Origin: Pseudoalteromonas espejiana DSM 9414 | Lineage (GTDB): Bacteria > Pseudomonadota > Gammaproteobacteria > Enterobacterales > Alteromonadaceae | DNA: 64,000 bases | NCBI RefSeq assembly: GCF_002221525.1 | Contig: NZ_CP011028.1 | Span: 68,501 to 132,500 of the forward strand | Reading direction: 5' to 3' | Shown here: one piece after another, positions 63,756 through 64,000 of the stretch | Numbering within the stretch: position 1 is the stretch's first letter | Layout of the letters: each line of letters opens with the position of its first letter | Program-made: the position numbers and the translations under genes | Notes under the pieces: generated by a model | What the model was told of the DNA's origin: nothing | Seen by the model: the letters and a program-made list of their open reading frames with translations, nothing else | The model's database searches: none

Positions 63756-64000
63756 TAATTGAAGAGTTTGATCATGGCTCAGATTGAACGCTGGCGGCAG
63801 GCCTAACACATGCAAGTCGAGCGGTAACAGAAAGTAGCTTGCTACTTTGCTGACGAGCGGCGGACGGGTGAGTAATGCTTGGGAACATGCCTTGAGGTGG
63901 GGGACAACAGTTGGAAACGACTGCTAATACCGCATAATGTCTACGGACCAAAGGGGGCTTCGGCTCTCGCCTTTAGATTGGCCCAAGTGGGATTAGCTAG
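63756..64000 (+). rRNA. rrs: 16S ribosomal RNA, 5' part
   Basis: The gene starts near 63756 with the universal AATTGAAGAGTTTGATC. It is followed by GGCTCAG, the CGCTGGCGGCAGGCC helix, and CATGCAAGTCGAGCGGTAAC. The V1 loop (AGAAAGTAGCTTGCTACTTTG) and the GACGAGCGGCGGACGGGTGA segment are intact. About 245 of some 1540 bases are in the window; the rest runs off the right edge. The variable-region text is of the Pseudoalteromonas type as I recall it. Confidence 0.98.

Noticed and set aside
1..64000. CRISPR array, prophage or defence island
   Set aside because: I found no regularly spaced short repeats, no phage structural genes, and no cas, restriction or toxin-antitoxin families in the window. 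This is a by-eye reading.

Overview
The window is chromosomal DNA from a marine gammaproteobacterium, almost certainly Pseudoalteromonas. The evidence is the first ~245 bases of a 16S rRNA gene at the right edge, the AT-rich coding style, and gene orders shared with E. coli, Shewanella and Vibrio (lptM-lysA-dapF-DUF484-xerC-yigB beside cyaY; hemC-hemD-hemX-hemY; rho-trxA beside rhlB-gppA; ubiD-fre). Genus is inferred from memory of the 16S text, without a search. I see no prophage, insertion sequence with a transposase, CRISPR array or tRNA gene. Most of the window is ordinary core and shell genome.

Layout. 1-7.3 kb: the 3' end of a secreted Ig-like protein with a GlyGly-CTERM-type tail, an S9 oligopeptidase lipoprotein, then a leftward unit of two spondin-domain proteins followed by a response regulator and sensor kinase, with 11-bp-phased direct repeats upstream. 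7.3-11 kb: YqaA, folM-folE-folX (tetrahydromonapterin branch), nadE, yceH. 11-16.4 kb: a large CHASE/PAS/GAF hybrid kinase and a stand-alone ycaO. 16.5-23.3 kb: Ntn-hydrolase acylase, secreted metallo-beta-lactamase-fold protein, a GNAT-nitrilase fusion overlapping a SugE/Gdx exporter, EamA and MAPEG membrane proteins. 23.3-25 kb: BlaI-type repressor with an M56-TonB partner and two perfect TACA-NN-TGTA operators. 25-29.4 kb: rRNA pseudouridine synthase, small conserved proteins, an unrecognised secreted 434-residue protein and a TPR-retropepsin. 29.4-36.2 kb: the leftward lptM-lysA-dapF-DUF484-xerC-yigB run and the rightward cyaY-esterase-DUF2914 genes.

36.2-42.8 kb: hemC, a fused hemD-hemX, hemY and a MASE1/CHASE hybrid kinase. 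43-49.5 kb: adenosine deaminase, CBS protein, fre, ubiD, MliC-like lysozyme inhibitor, DUF808 protein and a zinc-ribbon/Sel1 protein whose ribosome-binding site can be masked by a hairpin. 49.6-53.3 kb: secreted M28 aminopeptidase and a TonB-dependent siderophore receptor with a Fur-like box. 53.4-58.3 kb: dbpA, a J-domain protein and a third hybrid kinase (TPR-HK-REC-Hpt). 58.3-58.5 kb: a 162-bp imperfect palindrome that looks like a MITE. 58.5-64 kb: rho, trxA, rhlB, gppA, then tandem rrn promoters and the 16S gene.

No wholly new system stands out. The observations most worth testing are the spondin/two-component unit with its putative operator, the acetyltransferase-nitrilase/Gdx overlap, the BlaI/M56-TonB module, the SD-masking hairpin, an orphan terminator that implies an unannotated short transcript, and the MITE-like palindrome. 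Several track starts were moved to internal codons where a Shine-Dalgarno sequence or family alignment supports it; each such case is stated.
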